Assembly (NCBI GenBank): GCA_951804985.1
Contig: OX638130.1
Span: 117,131,593 to 117,195,592, forward strand
Source: Dryomyza anilis
Taxonomy: Eukaryota; Arthropoda; Insecta; Diptera; Dryomyzidae
Reading direction: 5' to 3'
Length of the DNA stretch: 64,000 bases
Shown here: positions 10,716-23,015 of the stretch, one piece after another
Position numbering within the stretch: the first letter of the stretch is position 1
Layout: each line of letters begins with the position of its first letter
The notes under the pieces: model-generated
Database searches by the model: none
What the model was told of the DNA's origin: nothing
Seen by the model: only the letters and a program-made list of their open reading frames with translations
Program-made: the position numbers and the translations under genes

Positions 10716-12965
10716 TTTAGGAGGTTTTGAAAAGATGATAGATGAAGATGCAGTTTTGACTGTTTTGCAAATTGGGTTTTTTAAAAAATCAGACAAGTCA
10801 AACATTTTCAATGACTCATAATTAATGTGCAGATATTTTTTAACAAATCGGCTAAAATACAACTTTACGAAAATGCAAACAGATGCCCGGTATCGATAAA
10901 AATAATAACTATGGACCGTATTATACATGACCCCCTGATGTAAAATGAAAAATATAATAAAAAGATAAGCAAGAAACCTAATGTTAGCCATTTTAAATTG
11001 AATAAACTTTTAAAATGATAAGAAAAGTTGTGCCATTTCCGTACCCAAATGGCACAACTTGCCCACGGACGAAAGTCGAACGCGACAAATGATACCGCAT
11101 TATTAGGGATACTGCACAGTTCGATTTCACGTTGTAGCCCACAATAGGGTGGGTAATTTTAAATTTTAACATTAAACTGGATGTTTATCGAAAAACGATA
11201 TTTGTGAAAAAAGCTAAATGAAAACTCACTTTAAAAAAGGGCAACATGTGCCGTCGATAAAGCAACAAACTTCCTTCCGGTCGTTACTCTACCGTGATTG
11301 AGTTTTTAAAGTGGTTACGAGCATTTCATTATATAACTCTAAGTATAACAAGTAATAAAGGTATAAAATTACAGAATACTACAATTCATTGTGGTCAACA
11401 ATTTGGAAGTACAAACAAAATGGCAAACTTTGCCATACAACACACAAATAGAGCAACTGCCATGTGATTTATGTAACTTCTTTACAGGGTCATAAATATG
11501 CCAAGTTTTTGCCACTGTTTGTTGGTCTACAACAAACAACAAACATTGAAATGCAACACCTGAAACCTCCGACCAAAAAAAGTAGTCCCAAGTGACCAAC
11601 TATAGTGGAGCCAGAGAGACAGAGAGAGATCAAGCATGGCAAATATTTAACCCGCTTGGAACTCAAATAGTACAACTCAATTAATTTGAAATGTTTTTCG
11701 CAATTTTTTGTCCGCTTTGGCTTGTTATGAGGTGCAGAGTATTTAGAATGACAAACAATAATGGATACGAAATGTAGTTGTGATTTTTGGTTATAGGGTT
11801 TCACAATGTCATCGTCAGCATCAGCATCAACATCATGAAGTACATGGGTCGCAGTTAATAATGTGCTCAAATCCCATGTAATGAACGCGCTATTATCATT
11901 ATCTATACGCTTATCCTATGAATGACGTGGCAGAATATGGGAGAAAAGTAACTAAAAACAGCAATAAACTGGAATCTGAACATTGCTGAAAGCAAGATGA
12001 TGAAAACTTTAGTCATAATACTAAACACACTGTCCGTCCCATTATCCAACTGTAGTAGCCCCATTCCAAAACTCAACCCAACTGTGATTAAGCGAAGGAT
12101 GCGAAGAATGTCCTGCAGCCATTATATGTTTTGTCGCTTTGCCGGCAAATGTGGTGGTTATAACCTCATTAAACGATTTGCAAAAGACTGGGACTAAAGC
12201 ACTGAAAAAATGCACGAATAAACAAGAAACAGCCGTTAATTTCTTTTTATGAACCAGCTGGGAATCATTAGCTGTTGTAAGAAAACAGAGACACAAAAAA
12301 ACATTGTACAGCCACTTGCACGATTGCCGACAGCCTTATAGAAGACAAAATGACCAAGATAAATATCATCTTATGTAGGGGAGGAGATTCTGAATGAATA
12401 TAGGGATAACAATGTGCTCATTGTGTGACTTGGGTCAGCATACTATAGCATACTTGGCATTGTATAATCAGCAGTTAACAAAACAAAACAAAAGACACTG
12501 CAAATACTATGACGATTCATTGGAGCAATTAGATTTCATTCGCAGTCTGGGAATTAATTGCTAAATTTGCAGTTTTTTCCCTTATTATTTTAGCTCAATT
12601 TCCTCAATTGCGACCCTTGTTCGTCCGTAACAAGGGCCAGCATCTTGGCTATGCAATTTCGGCAATTGCTTTGGCATTCGATGTGGCCGACTAACTTCAC
12701 ACTACTTGACAACGTAAGCACCTTTTGAAATTACGCATTACGACACATTCTCGTGGATTATGGGGCCAGGAATGTGGTCGTTACGGTGCTGAAATTGGTG
12801 TTGTGATTAATTTTTTATTGCAGCACTAAGATAGCCAAGGATGAGACGTTACCAATGACTTGGGTGGGATGTTTCTATGATGTGAGAATGGGTAATAGAG
12901 AAGAACATAAAACGACTTAAGTAAAATACATGTATTTCCATAAAATGCATATGCATATATGTAGA
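10716..12965. other. Island with no recognised gene
   Basis: No repeat family of this window. A perfect 14-bp stem with an 8-base loop lies at 11025-11060 (AAGTTGTGCCATTT and complement). Minus-strand frames at 11369-11870 and 12042-12296 have no recognisable motif. Composition suggests ordinary fly intergenic or intronic DNA. Confidence 0.45.
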
Positions 12966-14550
12966 TCAGAGAGTAAAGCGGTATTGGGGGGTTGTGGTAG
13001 AAGGATAATAGCAGGGGAGAAATAAGCCTCTGTCCGAGAGCTGCAGACAAAGGCATATATCGAATCCGGAATGTAGTATAAAACATGGATGATCGACATC
13101 TTACTGGAAACATCGAAGTGATTGCAATAAACCCTAAACTATGGAAATGCTTTTTGAGATACTATGCTCCACAGGGTGCTAAAGTTCTGAACAAGAAAAT
13201 GATATAAGAAGAAATCGGACATTTCGGGAATAACGTTATATCAAAACTGAACTGAATACGAATATAAATATAATATGGATCATTAGGTAAAATAGTTAAA
13301 ACTCGCATGTGTTCGTTCAATCCTATGTAACCTCCATTGTATCAATCAAATATATGATGTGTCAAAAGAAGTGCCTCGGTTTTTCTTAAACTGTATAAGA
13401 CATAAGTACTTCACAACAGATTTACGCACTATCTACACCACCTATACTCGGTCTAAGATGGAATACAATTCCCATTTCGATAAGGGATTCAAAATCTTCA
13501 TTAAAGTTTCTGCACCGAATATCTATGAATATAATTTAACATATCGTAAACTACGGAAATCCGTTTTGAGATTCTATGCTCCACAGGGTGATGATGATAT
13601 AAGGAGACGATATATGGAGAACTCTGACATTTCGAGAATAACGTATAATCAAAACTGAACTGATTACGAATAGAAATATAATATACATCATTAGATAGAA
13701 TAGTTAAAACTCGCATTTGTCCATACATTCCAATGTAACCTCCATTGAATCAATCATATATTTTATGTGTCGACAGAAGTGCCTCGGTGTTTCTTAAACG
13801 GTATATGACATAAGTACTTCACAACAGATTTACGGACTGTCTACACCACCTATACTCGGTCTAAGATGGAATACAATTCGCATTTCGATAAGGGATTCAA
13901 AATCTTCATTAAAGTTTCTGCACCGAATATCTATGAATATAATTTAACATATTTTCATTCTTTTCAGCACATAAGAACCATTGGTTGGGAGAGTAAAGTG
14001 TTTTAGAGGTTGTTGTAGAAGAATAATAGCAGAAGAGAAATAAGACTCTGTCCGAGATCTGCAGACAAGCCCACATATCGAATCCGGAATGTAGTATAAA
14101 ACGTAGATGATCGAAATCTTACTGGAAACATTGATAAACCGTAATAAACCGTAATCTATGGAATTGCTAAAGTACTAAAGAAGAAGATGATATAAGACGA
14201 AATCTGACATTTCGGGAATAACGTTGTATCAAAACTGAACTGAATACGAATAGAAATATAATACGCATAGAATAGTTAAAACTCGCATGTGGCCGTTTAA
14301 TCCAATGTAACCTCCATTGAAATAATCATATATTTGATGTGTCGAAAGAAGTGCCTCGGTTTTTCTAAAACGTTATAAGACATAAGCACTTCACAACAGA
14401 TTTACCGACTGTCTACAACACCTACACTCGGTCTAAGATGAAATACAACTCGCATTTCGATAAGGGATTCAAAATCTTCATTAAAGTTTCTGCACCGAGT
14501 ATAATTTAACCTATATTCATTCCCTTCAGCACCGAAGAACCATTGAGTGT
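12966..14550 (+). repeat. Tandem repeat amplified from a LINE reverse-transcriptase fragment
   Basis: A block starting GAGAGTAAAG at 12970 and again at 13989 defines a repeat of about 1 kb. Within the first copy an internal piece (TGCTCCACAGGGTG at 13163 and 13573; GTGCCTCGG at 13370 and 13780) is duplicated at 410-bp spacing. A third GTGCCTCGG piece lies at 14352. Conceptual translation near 13359-13540 gives TTDLRTIYTTYTRSKMEYNS, matching the C-terminal thumb region of the LINE at 26.3-27 kb. So this is a retrotransposon piece that spread by tandem duplication. All copies are broken by stops or frameshifts. Confidence 0.75.
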
Positions 14551-17448
14551 GTAAATCCACTTTTGCCATGAGGTTGGAAGAATGAAAAAATTAGTTGTAC
14601 CAACTAACTTCATTCGGTCGAATGGTCTAGCTGGCGTAACTGCCATATTAGCCTATACACTTGAAATATTAGTCTGTACACACTCCTAATGGTTCTAAAT
14701 CTGTACTAAATAGTTCTAAAACAGTTCGAAATTGTTTGCAGTACAAACTACAACTCTTTTCATTTTGACAATAACAACCGACTAAGACGTTGAGAGAACC
14801 GAATATGTTGGTTGGGCAAAGATTTGGTTGGCGCAACAAATCTCTATTCTGTGTGTAGGTATCATAGCAAAAAGTGTTCGAGAGAACACGTCGTGTGTTC
14901 TTAACAAAACTACGAATTACAGATATATTCGTGCGACTAAAAGTCCATACGTTTGTAGAACAACATTTTTAATAATGGAAAATTCTAGACAAAAACCCAT
15001 CGACATTACTTCGTTCTTCCACCTTTTTACGATCAACATTGTGGTTTGCGTGAATAGGGAGTATCTCCGGAATGTCGGTTATTATGTAAAAAAAAAATCT
15101 TATGAACATAGAAATGAATCCCTTACATATTTTTTCAAACTCTGTACCAATTTTTATTTAGGTATTATCATCTTAAACATTATTTTTAATGTCTGCTCCA
15201 TTCAATAAAGTACCTATTTCAGCCATTAAAATCCATGTTAACGTCAGTCAAAGCAGCTGTTTCGATAAAGCAACACGCGCATACCATTAAAAAAGACTTC
15301 TTCCGTAACATCTACGTAGTTTAATTTCCTAGACTGTGTCTCAAAGACAGTCGACCTAAAAAAAAAGTGATTTGCTACAAAAATCGACACTCTTATCGAA
15401 AATCTTTAAAAGGAACATTAAATTTTAATGCTGACGTGAGTTCCGAATGCAGGAGTACGCCTCCTAGTTACCGCACAATTATTCCGATACCCATGAACAA
15501 AGTCTAAACAATTTGTACGCTTGTACGTTTTGAATAAGAGGTTGATGATGCTGCGGATGGTCTAAGAAAACTTACTTAAATGATAAAATTCAAAGTTCAT
15601 TTAATGTGAAGCCACAGATGCAAATCAGACTCTAAATATAGCCAAGAGTAGAGTGTACTTAAAATGGTTTTCCGAGCAAGAAACCCTTGTCCGCCAAACT
15701 AATCCGTTCTTAATTAAAGATTTCCAAAAATCGATGTGTATAATGCTGTGGCATGAGTTGAGATTCTGTGGGTTGAAAGTCTTTGCAATCAAAGTTAGAC
15801 TGGCGGTGAATACGTCTCCAGAAATTGCAAAAATAAGTGAAATAAGTTGTTACGAAAAGCGAAATAAATCTTGACAAAGCACAGCCTGCAACTTGTTTGT
15901 CTTTCGGACAAAAGTTGCATACCGTCTTCGAACGGTATGCTAATAGAACCTTACACACACTGTACTGTATAGAAGGTGTTTTACGTTATAATTTCCGTCG
16001 TCTGTTTGCATCGTGATAAGATCATAATCCCATTTATGTTTATACTTTTGCCCAAAAACTTCAGTTAAGTTAGGTGAAGTAAAGGAGTACTCAGGATACT
16101 AGGTTTGCGGTATCTGAAACTGCGAGAAGCTGTTGCAAATTTGCACACGCTATGTGGCAGTCAATATATGAAAAGTGTTTATATTTAAACTGAGGTCAGA
16201 GCACACTAAATCAACTGTGTGACATTCGCACAAACCTCTTTGGGTCCAACATCTTCGGCGGCGGACTGGTAGTAGTTGCCGGTTTTTGGTTAAGCTGCTT
16301 ATAAGTGACCCCATACCATACCACATACGCGTCTTTAGCTCTCCACCTAAATCAAACCACAAACGACAACGACGGACAAAGTTTTGCAAAAGACGTTTAA
16401 GAAGTTTTGCAGGCGAAACTTGCACGCCACGGACACAATCTCGCCCACACATGCAAGTAAAAGAAACAAATTTGCTTTTGTAAAGTTTTGCGGCACAAGA
16501 TAATAAAGGCAAGAAGAGTCCTTTTTCTGTGTGCCTGTTGTTGGAATATTCATGGCTTCCGTATGTGACGCGATGCTATCGCTCTAAAAAGGATGCGGAA
16601 GCAGCACCATTGTTGCAGCTGGCAAAACAAATGAGATTTAATGCTTTGTGGATGAATGGACTGACAAAAGGGTTCAACGTGTTTTTCTATTTGGTGGTGG
16701 CTAAAATACAATAACCAATAGGCTATGAAGTGTGCACTGAACGCAGAATGTTCAAAGGATGCAAAGACATAAATTTATTTAACGCGACAAGAGCCACTAA
16801 TCTGTAACTAATTTGTTGGATAAGTTTAATTAAGATGGTGCTTGTAGGATGAATCGACGAGGTTGGTTCGTATTTTACATAATGCATTATAAAAATAATA
16901 AATATAATGTGCTTTGGGGAATTGGATTTCGCGAAATGTTTGCATGGACGCACGATATTATTTACAGACAGTAAAAATACAAAATAGAAGGAAGTCATAA
17001 AGAATACAGTGGATTTTTGTGATTAGTTCAGAAGCTATATATAGAAAATTACAGAATCCGATCTAAAGTCCAATTCCATGAAGATTTAGAGAGAAACTTT
17101 CATACAGAAATCTTCGGAAATTCAACACTTTGAAAGTGAACTCCGACGAAAGACAGTACATTATTTTTCGAAAAATAAATTGCGTGTTTTAGGTTATGTC
17201 AGAGTGGTTCCACCGCCTCACCTAATTCCAATTTGATTTTGTAAATTATTACCCGTGTTTATTGTTCAGATCGAATGTTTCGGTTTTAAGTTAGGTTAGG
17301 ATGTTGAATGCTTCACATAGACCAACTCGGTCCTTATAATAATAGTTTGGCATTACAGTCCTATAAGAACTTAGGCCAAGCTCTATCACCATTTTGAGCT
17401 GTGCGTATTATATTTGTGCTCAACGTGGTGGGACCTACAGTTTATTGC
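14551..17448. other. Island with no recognised gene
   Basis: Contains a 126-codon plus-strand frame (14828-15208) whose stop lies inside an AATAAA hexamer (15204-15209). The protein is basic, with hydrophobic stretches near its C-terminus, and matches nothing I recognise. Minus-strand frames at 16150-16553 are also unrecognised. None shows clear splice or family signals. Confidence 0.4.
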
Positions 17449-17642
17449 CGAATCCGAACGGCGGGTGAGAGCTTTTCATAGGCAAGGTTTTATTTTCGTA
17501 GATTTGCCATTGACTGCCGAGAGGTAGCGCGGTATAGAAAAATGTTTCTATGAAATGATGTTGTTAGCCCCAGGCCAGGCTTGGACCGGGGACCTTTCGG
17601 CTCGCAGTTCGACTCACTAACCACTGAGCGGTCCTTAGCGTT
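17449..17642 (-). mobile_element. tRNA-derived SINE
   Basis: Read on the minus strand, the head gives GCTCAGTGGTTAGTGAGTC followed by GGTCCCCGGTCCAAGCC. These are degenerate forms of the A and B box regions of a tRNA, the internal RNA polymerase III promoter of SINEs. A non-tRNA body follows (CTATACCGCGCTACC). The same head and body recur at 29815-29925. It is not a tRNA gene: the acceptor and anticodon stems do not pair in full. SINEs borrow LINE enzymes to move (family knowledge). Confidence 0.65.
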
Positions 17643-17709
17643 ACTCTCTTTTAATTCAAATATTATTGACATTTTATTATGATTTATGTCCAAATCAATT
17701 GTTCTAGTC

Positions 17710-19510
17710 GTTAGTGCGAAGTTTTAATCCTGTATTAAAAGTAAAAGGTCAAAGTAAAGTAAATTAGTCTTCCGTTTGAAATCTCATTAGGAGAAGTGGA
17801 CGGTATATATATGGTTGATCAACATCCCTCCTGGATGAAGTAAGTGATGTTCGTCTGCCTGTCTATTGTAATCTGATTACAGGAAAACCAGAAGAGGTAG
17901 ATCAATGAAACTAAGAACACTGTCTGATATTGACATATTTGAACGGAATATTTTTATAAGAAGAATATTTTCGTGGTTTTTCAGATTCCCAGGTGATCTA
18001 AAACATAAATGAACAAATGCTCCATTCTTATTTTTTGGTTTGGTCTTCGATACTCTTGGACTTCGATACTCTTGGTCTTCGATACTCTTTCTATGGAATT
18101 ATATATAGGAAGGCCTGTCCGCTTCTGTTACGTCTTTAATGCGAAGCTTTTTAATTTCACCACATATTTCTTCGACAGTCCTAATATGGAGTTAAAGAAG
18201 GCTCATTGAAGTGTTCTGAGTCTTTTTCTTGCAAATAGAGGTCATTGTCAAGGACCCCTTCTTCTTCCGGGTCTGATTCGTTGCTGTTATTTCGCCAATT
18301 ATGAAATCTCATATTCAATCTTTAGTAGAAGTGGACGGTATGATGTTGAAGTGGACGGTGGGATGTTGATCAACCATGTATACATGGTTGATCAACATCC
18401 CACCCGGATGAAGTAAATGATGTTCGTCTGCTTGTCTGTTGAAATCTGGATTACAGGAAAACCGGAAGAGGTAGATCAAAGAAACTAAGAACACTGTCAG
18501 ATTTTGACATATTTGTACGGGATATTTTTAGAAGAAGAATATTTTCGTGCGAATCGAGCTATGATAAATTCAGTAGCCCTATCGATTCGTACTCAAATGA
18601 AGGGAAAGAGTATCCCTGTTACAAGTTTGCAGTTATTTTTCATTGTCATCTAAAACTAAAATTAACAAATGCTCTAATCATATTTTTTGGTTTGGTTTTC
18701 GATACTCTTGGCCTTCGATACTCTTTCTATGGAGTTATATAAAGGAAGGCCTGTCCACCTCTGTTTCGTCTTTAATGCGAAGCTTTTTAATTTCACCACA
18801 TTATTCTTCGACAGTCCTAATATGGAGTTGAAGTGTTCTGAGTCTCTTTCTTGCAAGCTTAAGAAAGGTAAAAGTAAAGTAGTCTTCCCTTTGTAAATCT
18901 CATTAGAAGAAGTGGCAGGCATATATATTGTTGATCATCATCACTCTCGGGTCACGTCTGTCTGCTTAAATTACGATTACAGGAATAACATAAGAGGTAA
19001 ATCCATGAAACTCAGACACTGCCTGATATTGAAAACAACGTGATCAATCGAAAGTTTTATATTCCGCCAGCTTTTGTACGAGAGATTTTTATTGGATGAA
19101 GAATGATTTCGTGCGAATCGAGGTGTGGTAAATTCATTACCCCTACCTATTTGTACTCAAATGAAGCGAAATAGTAACCCTATTACAAGTTTGCAGTGGG
19201 TTTACCCATGTAATCTAAGACAAAAATTGTCCACTCTTCTTTACAGATTGAATTTTCCAAGGTCGATCTTCAACACTCTTTCTATGGACTGTCCATCTTT
19301 TTTCTTTTTTAATGCGAAGTTTTCCAATTTTATCATTTCTTTCTTCGACATTCAAAATATGGGGTTAAAAAAGGCTTGTTCAAGTGCTGTAAGTTTCTTT
19401 CTCAAAAATGGAAGTCATTGTCAAGAAACATCTCTTCTTCCGCTTCTGCTTCACCAATTGTTAAATTTCTTTAAACAAACTCACATTTCCGAAAACCGAT
19501 TAATTTATAA
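17710..19510. repeat. Tandem array of about 540-640-bp units containing family A sequence
   Basis: The landmark AATGCGAAG occurs at 18138, 18774 and 19311 (spacings 636 and 537), with a partial unit to the left at about 17720. Each unit holds a block resembling the core of family A: ATGGTTGATCAACAT, then TTCGTCTGCCTGTCT, GATTACAGGAAAA and GATCAATGAAACT. A second block follows (TTCTTCGACAGTCCTAATATGG). This looks like a decayed Helitron-like element caught in a tandem duplication. No coding capacity. Confidence 0.7.
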
Positions 19511-20449
19511 GTGGAATTAGTTGTTTGTTTTCAGTGTATCTAACTGGAAATTGCACCGATTTACACATTTCAATAATTATGTATTCGTACTCTTTGAGTT
19601 CTTAATTACATAACCCCATTAGTAACGCAATATTTCAAAAATATAAATGCAAAACCAACACTTAGACGAACTGTGAAATGCAAACTTCCTTTGCGACCAA
19701 CCCAATTCCGGTGTCTGGGGCTGCCAGCATAAAGACCAAAGTGTAACCATATCCAGCTAAAGTAGCTGCTCATTCGCTTCAGTGACGAAAGCCGCCCGGA
19801 AACAATGGGTGGCCCACATATAGTACACCAATGCACAACGTCCAAGGCACCACATTGACTGCCGATGTTGTTACTGCTCCATTTGAAGTTCTTATCTGAT
19901 GGAGTGTAAAAGCAATCAACAGCAGTTGGTTTCGTATCCACAAATACTACGTGCCTTGGCACCACTGCTGGTATTGTAAATGTATGCGAATTGGTTTGTG
20001 TATCTATTTGTGGCTAAAACAAAGATGATTGAATTAGCCATTTATTGTTTGCTCGCCAGTCTCACCAGTAACACCAGCAATGTTACCGGAAACGGAGCAG
20101 CAACACCAGCAGTAAACAGCAGCAACAATCGAGCTATGAATGTGGTTTCCTTGTGAGAATTATCGGCTGTCTGTTATCACTTCACATACACACGAACATT
20201 AGTTGGTTGTATGTGTTTGCATGTAATTTGAAATTGTGTCGGAAGTTGAATTGTAAAATGTATGGTTTCATTTCAATGGCCTTTTAAGTTATGCCACAAA
20301 TTTCATGCATTACTACTTGGCTGAGGTTTTCCGGTGATACAGGAGAGGAATGGTAGAATTTCAAATGTGGCGATTTCTGAGGGTTCACTTTTTAAATGGC
20401 ATTTGAGACTCTGTGACAATTATTCTTCTCCACAATTTTTCTTCTCAGG
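19511..20449. other. Island with no recognised gene
   Basis: A GC-richer stretch with a 119-codon minus-strand frame (19606-19965) that I cannot assign, followed by CAG/CAA-rich simple sequence at about 20060-20130. No repeat of this window. Confidence 0.4.
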
Positions 20450-23015
20450 AATAGGTTTTCTCTATACAATCAACAAGAAAATTCTGTCTCGAGTCCGGGA
20501 AAATTGTCTTGAGGAAGAATTATCCAGGGGAGACATTATTTTGGGATAAAATGTCCTCAAGGAAGAATTGGTCTGGGAAGAATATTTTAGAAAGAATTAA
20601 GATGAGGAAGATTTGTCCGAAAAATTGGCTTGGAGAATAATTGATTGAAATTGGTTAGAATTAAATAGCAAAAGGGTCGAGGCAGTTTAGAAACATTTTT
20701 TCGACATATTTCAAACAGACAAAGGTGGAGTTTGTCCTAAGCTTTCTGTTTTCTGCCCGATTCCCAAATATGCCGTAAATCTGCCAATAAAAGTCCACAA
20801 AATTTTACAACATGTTATACACTTCCCAAAATATTCCAATTATCGGTGTGTTTGCCGAAAATATGCCCGAAATATTCCTGAAGAATGTCAGAAATTTTGG
20901 GGTAGAATTGACTCAATGAAGAATTGCCCGAGCAATAATAGAAGGTAAAAACTATTATAATCTTTAGAAAATTATCTCGAATTCGCAGAAAAATTGCCTT
21001 AGGAGATGTCCATGGAATAGGCTTGGTGCCAAATGGTCTCAAGGAAGAATTCTCTTAAAAAAACTGTCTTAAGGAAACATAGTTTTGAGGAATTTTCTCG
21101 AATCTTGATGAATAATTGTCTCGGAAAACATGTGTCGAGAAAGATTATCTCGGGGAAGAATTATCTACGAAAGAATTATCTCGAAGATGAATTCAAGATG
21201 AAGACTAGTTTTGGGTCAGAATAGTCTCATGAAGAAATTGACTTGGTGGAGAATTATCTGAAAAAAATAGTCTCGGGGAATAATTGTCATGGAGTAGAGT
21301 TGTATCGAGGAAGACTAGTCCAAGAATGAATAGATTCAGGGTAGAATTGTATCGAAGATACTTGGTCATTAATAGTCTCATGCGAAAATGATCTCTAGGA
21401 AGAATTTTCCAAAGAAGAATTTTCGAGAAAATTTGTCTTGGGGAAGAATTTTCGGTAGTCAATTGTCCGGCAAAGAATTGCCTCAGGTGAAAATTGTCTT
21501 GAATTATCTGGATTAGAATAATCTCCAATCCAAGAAGAATTGTCTGGGATGGTCGTTTATTGTCGAAAATTTATCTTGGGGTAGAATAGTCTAGTCGCAA
21601 AATTTTATGAAGAATTATCTGGGGAGAGTAGTCTGGCAGAATAATTGTCACGGGGTAGAATTGTATCGAGGAAGAGTTAGTTTCGGGGTAGAATTGTATC
21701 GAGAATAATTGGCCAAAATTATATCGAATAGTGGGAAAAATTCCTCGGAGAATAATTATCTGGGAAAGAATAATCTCGGAGAAAAATCGGCTGGGAAGGA
21801 ACAGTCTCATCGTAAAATTGTCCAGATACAGAATTGCCCCGTGGAAAATTGACTTAGTGAAGAATTTTCTGGGAAGAGTAGTCTCGGAGAATAATTGTCA
21901 TGGGGTAGAGTAGTCTCGGAGAATAATTGTCATGGGGTAGAGTAGTCTCGGAGAATAATTGTCATGGGGTAGAGTTGTATCGAGGAAGAATAGTTTCATG
22001 GAAGAATTGTGTCGAGAATAGTTGGCCAAAATTATATCGAATAGTGGGAAAAATTCCTCGGGGAATAATTATCTGTGAAAGAATAATCTCGAAGAAGAAT
22101 CGTCTGGGAAGGAACAGTATCATCGCAAAATTGTCTTGAGGTAGAATTGTTCCGTGGAAAAATTGACTTAATGAAGAATTATCTGGGAAGAGAAGTCTAG
22201 CAGAATAATTGTCACGGGGTTGAATTATATTGAGGATAATTGGCCAAAATTATATCGAACAGTGGGAAAAATTCTTCGGGGAATAATTATCTGGGAAAGA
22301 ATAATCTCGGAGAAGAATCGTCTGGGAAGGAACGGTCTCATCGCAAAATTGTCTTAAAGCAGAATTGCCTCGTGGAAAAATTGACTTAGTGAAGAATTAT
22401 CTGGGAAGAGTAGTCTCGGTGAATAATTGTCATGGGGTAGAATTGTATCGAGGAAGAATAGTTTCGGGGTAAAATTGTGTCGAGAATAGTTGGCCAAAAT
22501 TATATCGAATAGTGGGAAAAATTGCTCGGGAAAGAATTATCTGGGAACGAATAATCTCGGAGAAGCATTGTCTGGGAAGTAACAGTCTCATCGCAAAATT
22601 TTCTTGAGGCAGAATTGCCCCGTGGAAAAATTGACTTAGTACAGAATTATCTGGGAAGAGTAGTCTCGGTGAATAATTGTCATGGGGTGGAATTGTATGG
22701 AGGAAGAATAGTTTCGGGGTAGAATTTTATCGAGGATAGTCTCAGGGGATAAAAGTCTCGACAAAGAAATTTTCGTGAAAAATTGTCTTGGGCAAGAATG
22801 TTCGGTAAACATATCTCCGGCAAAGAATTGTCTCGGGTTTACGTTATATCGAATCTTGAGAAAAAAATGTTTAGAGAAAAAGTGTCGTGGAAGAATAGTC
22901 TAAGAAAAAATGCACTGAAAAGCATAATTTCGAAGAAACAAGTTTTGGGAAAGAATTGTTTCGAGGAAGAACTATCTCGAGAAAGAATTGTATCGGGAAT
23001 GAGATGTAGAGTTTA
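20450..23015. repeat. Degenerate 15-16-bp minisatellite with higher-order repeats
   Basis: Built from variants of GGAAGAATTGTCTCG and GAATAATTATCTGGG. A 32-bp double unit is repeated three times without change at about 21885-21985 (GAGAATAATTGTCATGGGG plus TAGAGTAGTCTCG). A longer block marked by AGTGGGAAAAATT recurs at 21727, 22040, 22258 and 22508 (spacings 313, 218, 250). The left part to about 21000 is the most decayed and holds an inserted 240-bp satellite unit. Frames on either strand translate as 5-residue quasi-repeats and are not genes. Confidence 0.85.
20668..20915. repeat. 240-bp satellite, single unit inside the minisatellite
   Basis: Starts GGGTCGAGGCAGTTTAGAAA and ends GAATGTCAGAAATTTTGG. 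It carries the unit landmarks CAGACAAAGG, GCCGTAAATCTGCC and ATCGGTGTGTTTGCC, with minisatellite sequence on both sides. Confidence 0.75.

Noticed and set aside
14553..14870. MITE with GTGTGTA ends
   Set aside because: CCAACTAAC and GTTGGTTGG are weakly complementary, but the arms do not extend and no duplication is seen.
17449..17642. Functional tRNA gene
   Set aside because: A and B boxes are degenerate and the acceptor and anticodon arms do not pair; a second copy shares non-tRNA body sequence, so it is a SINE.
21033..22139. Several open frames of 60-107 codons as genes
   Set aside because: They lie in the 15-16-bp minisatellite, where a near-multiple-of-three period leaves frames open on both strands.
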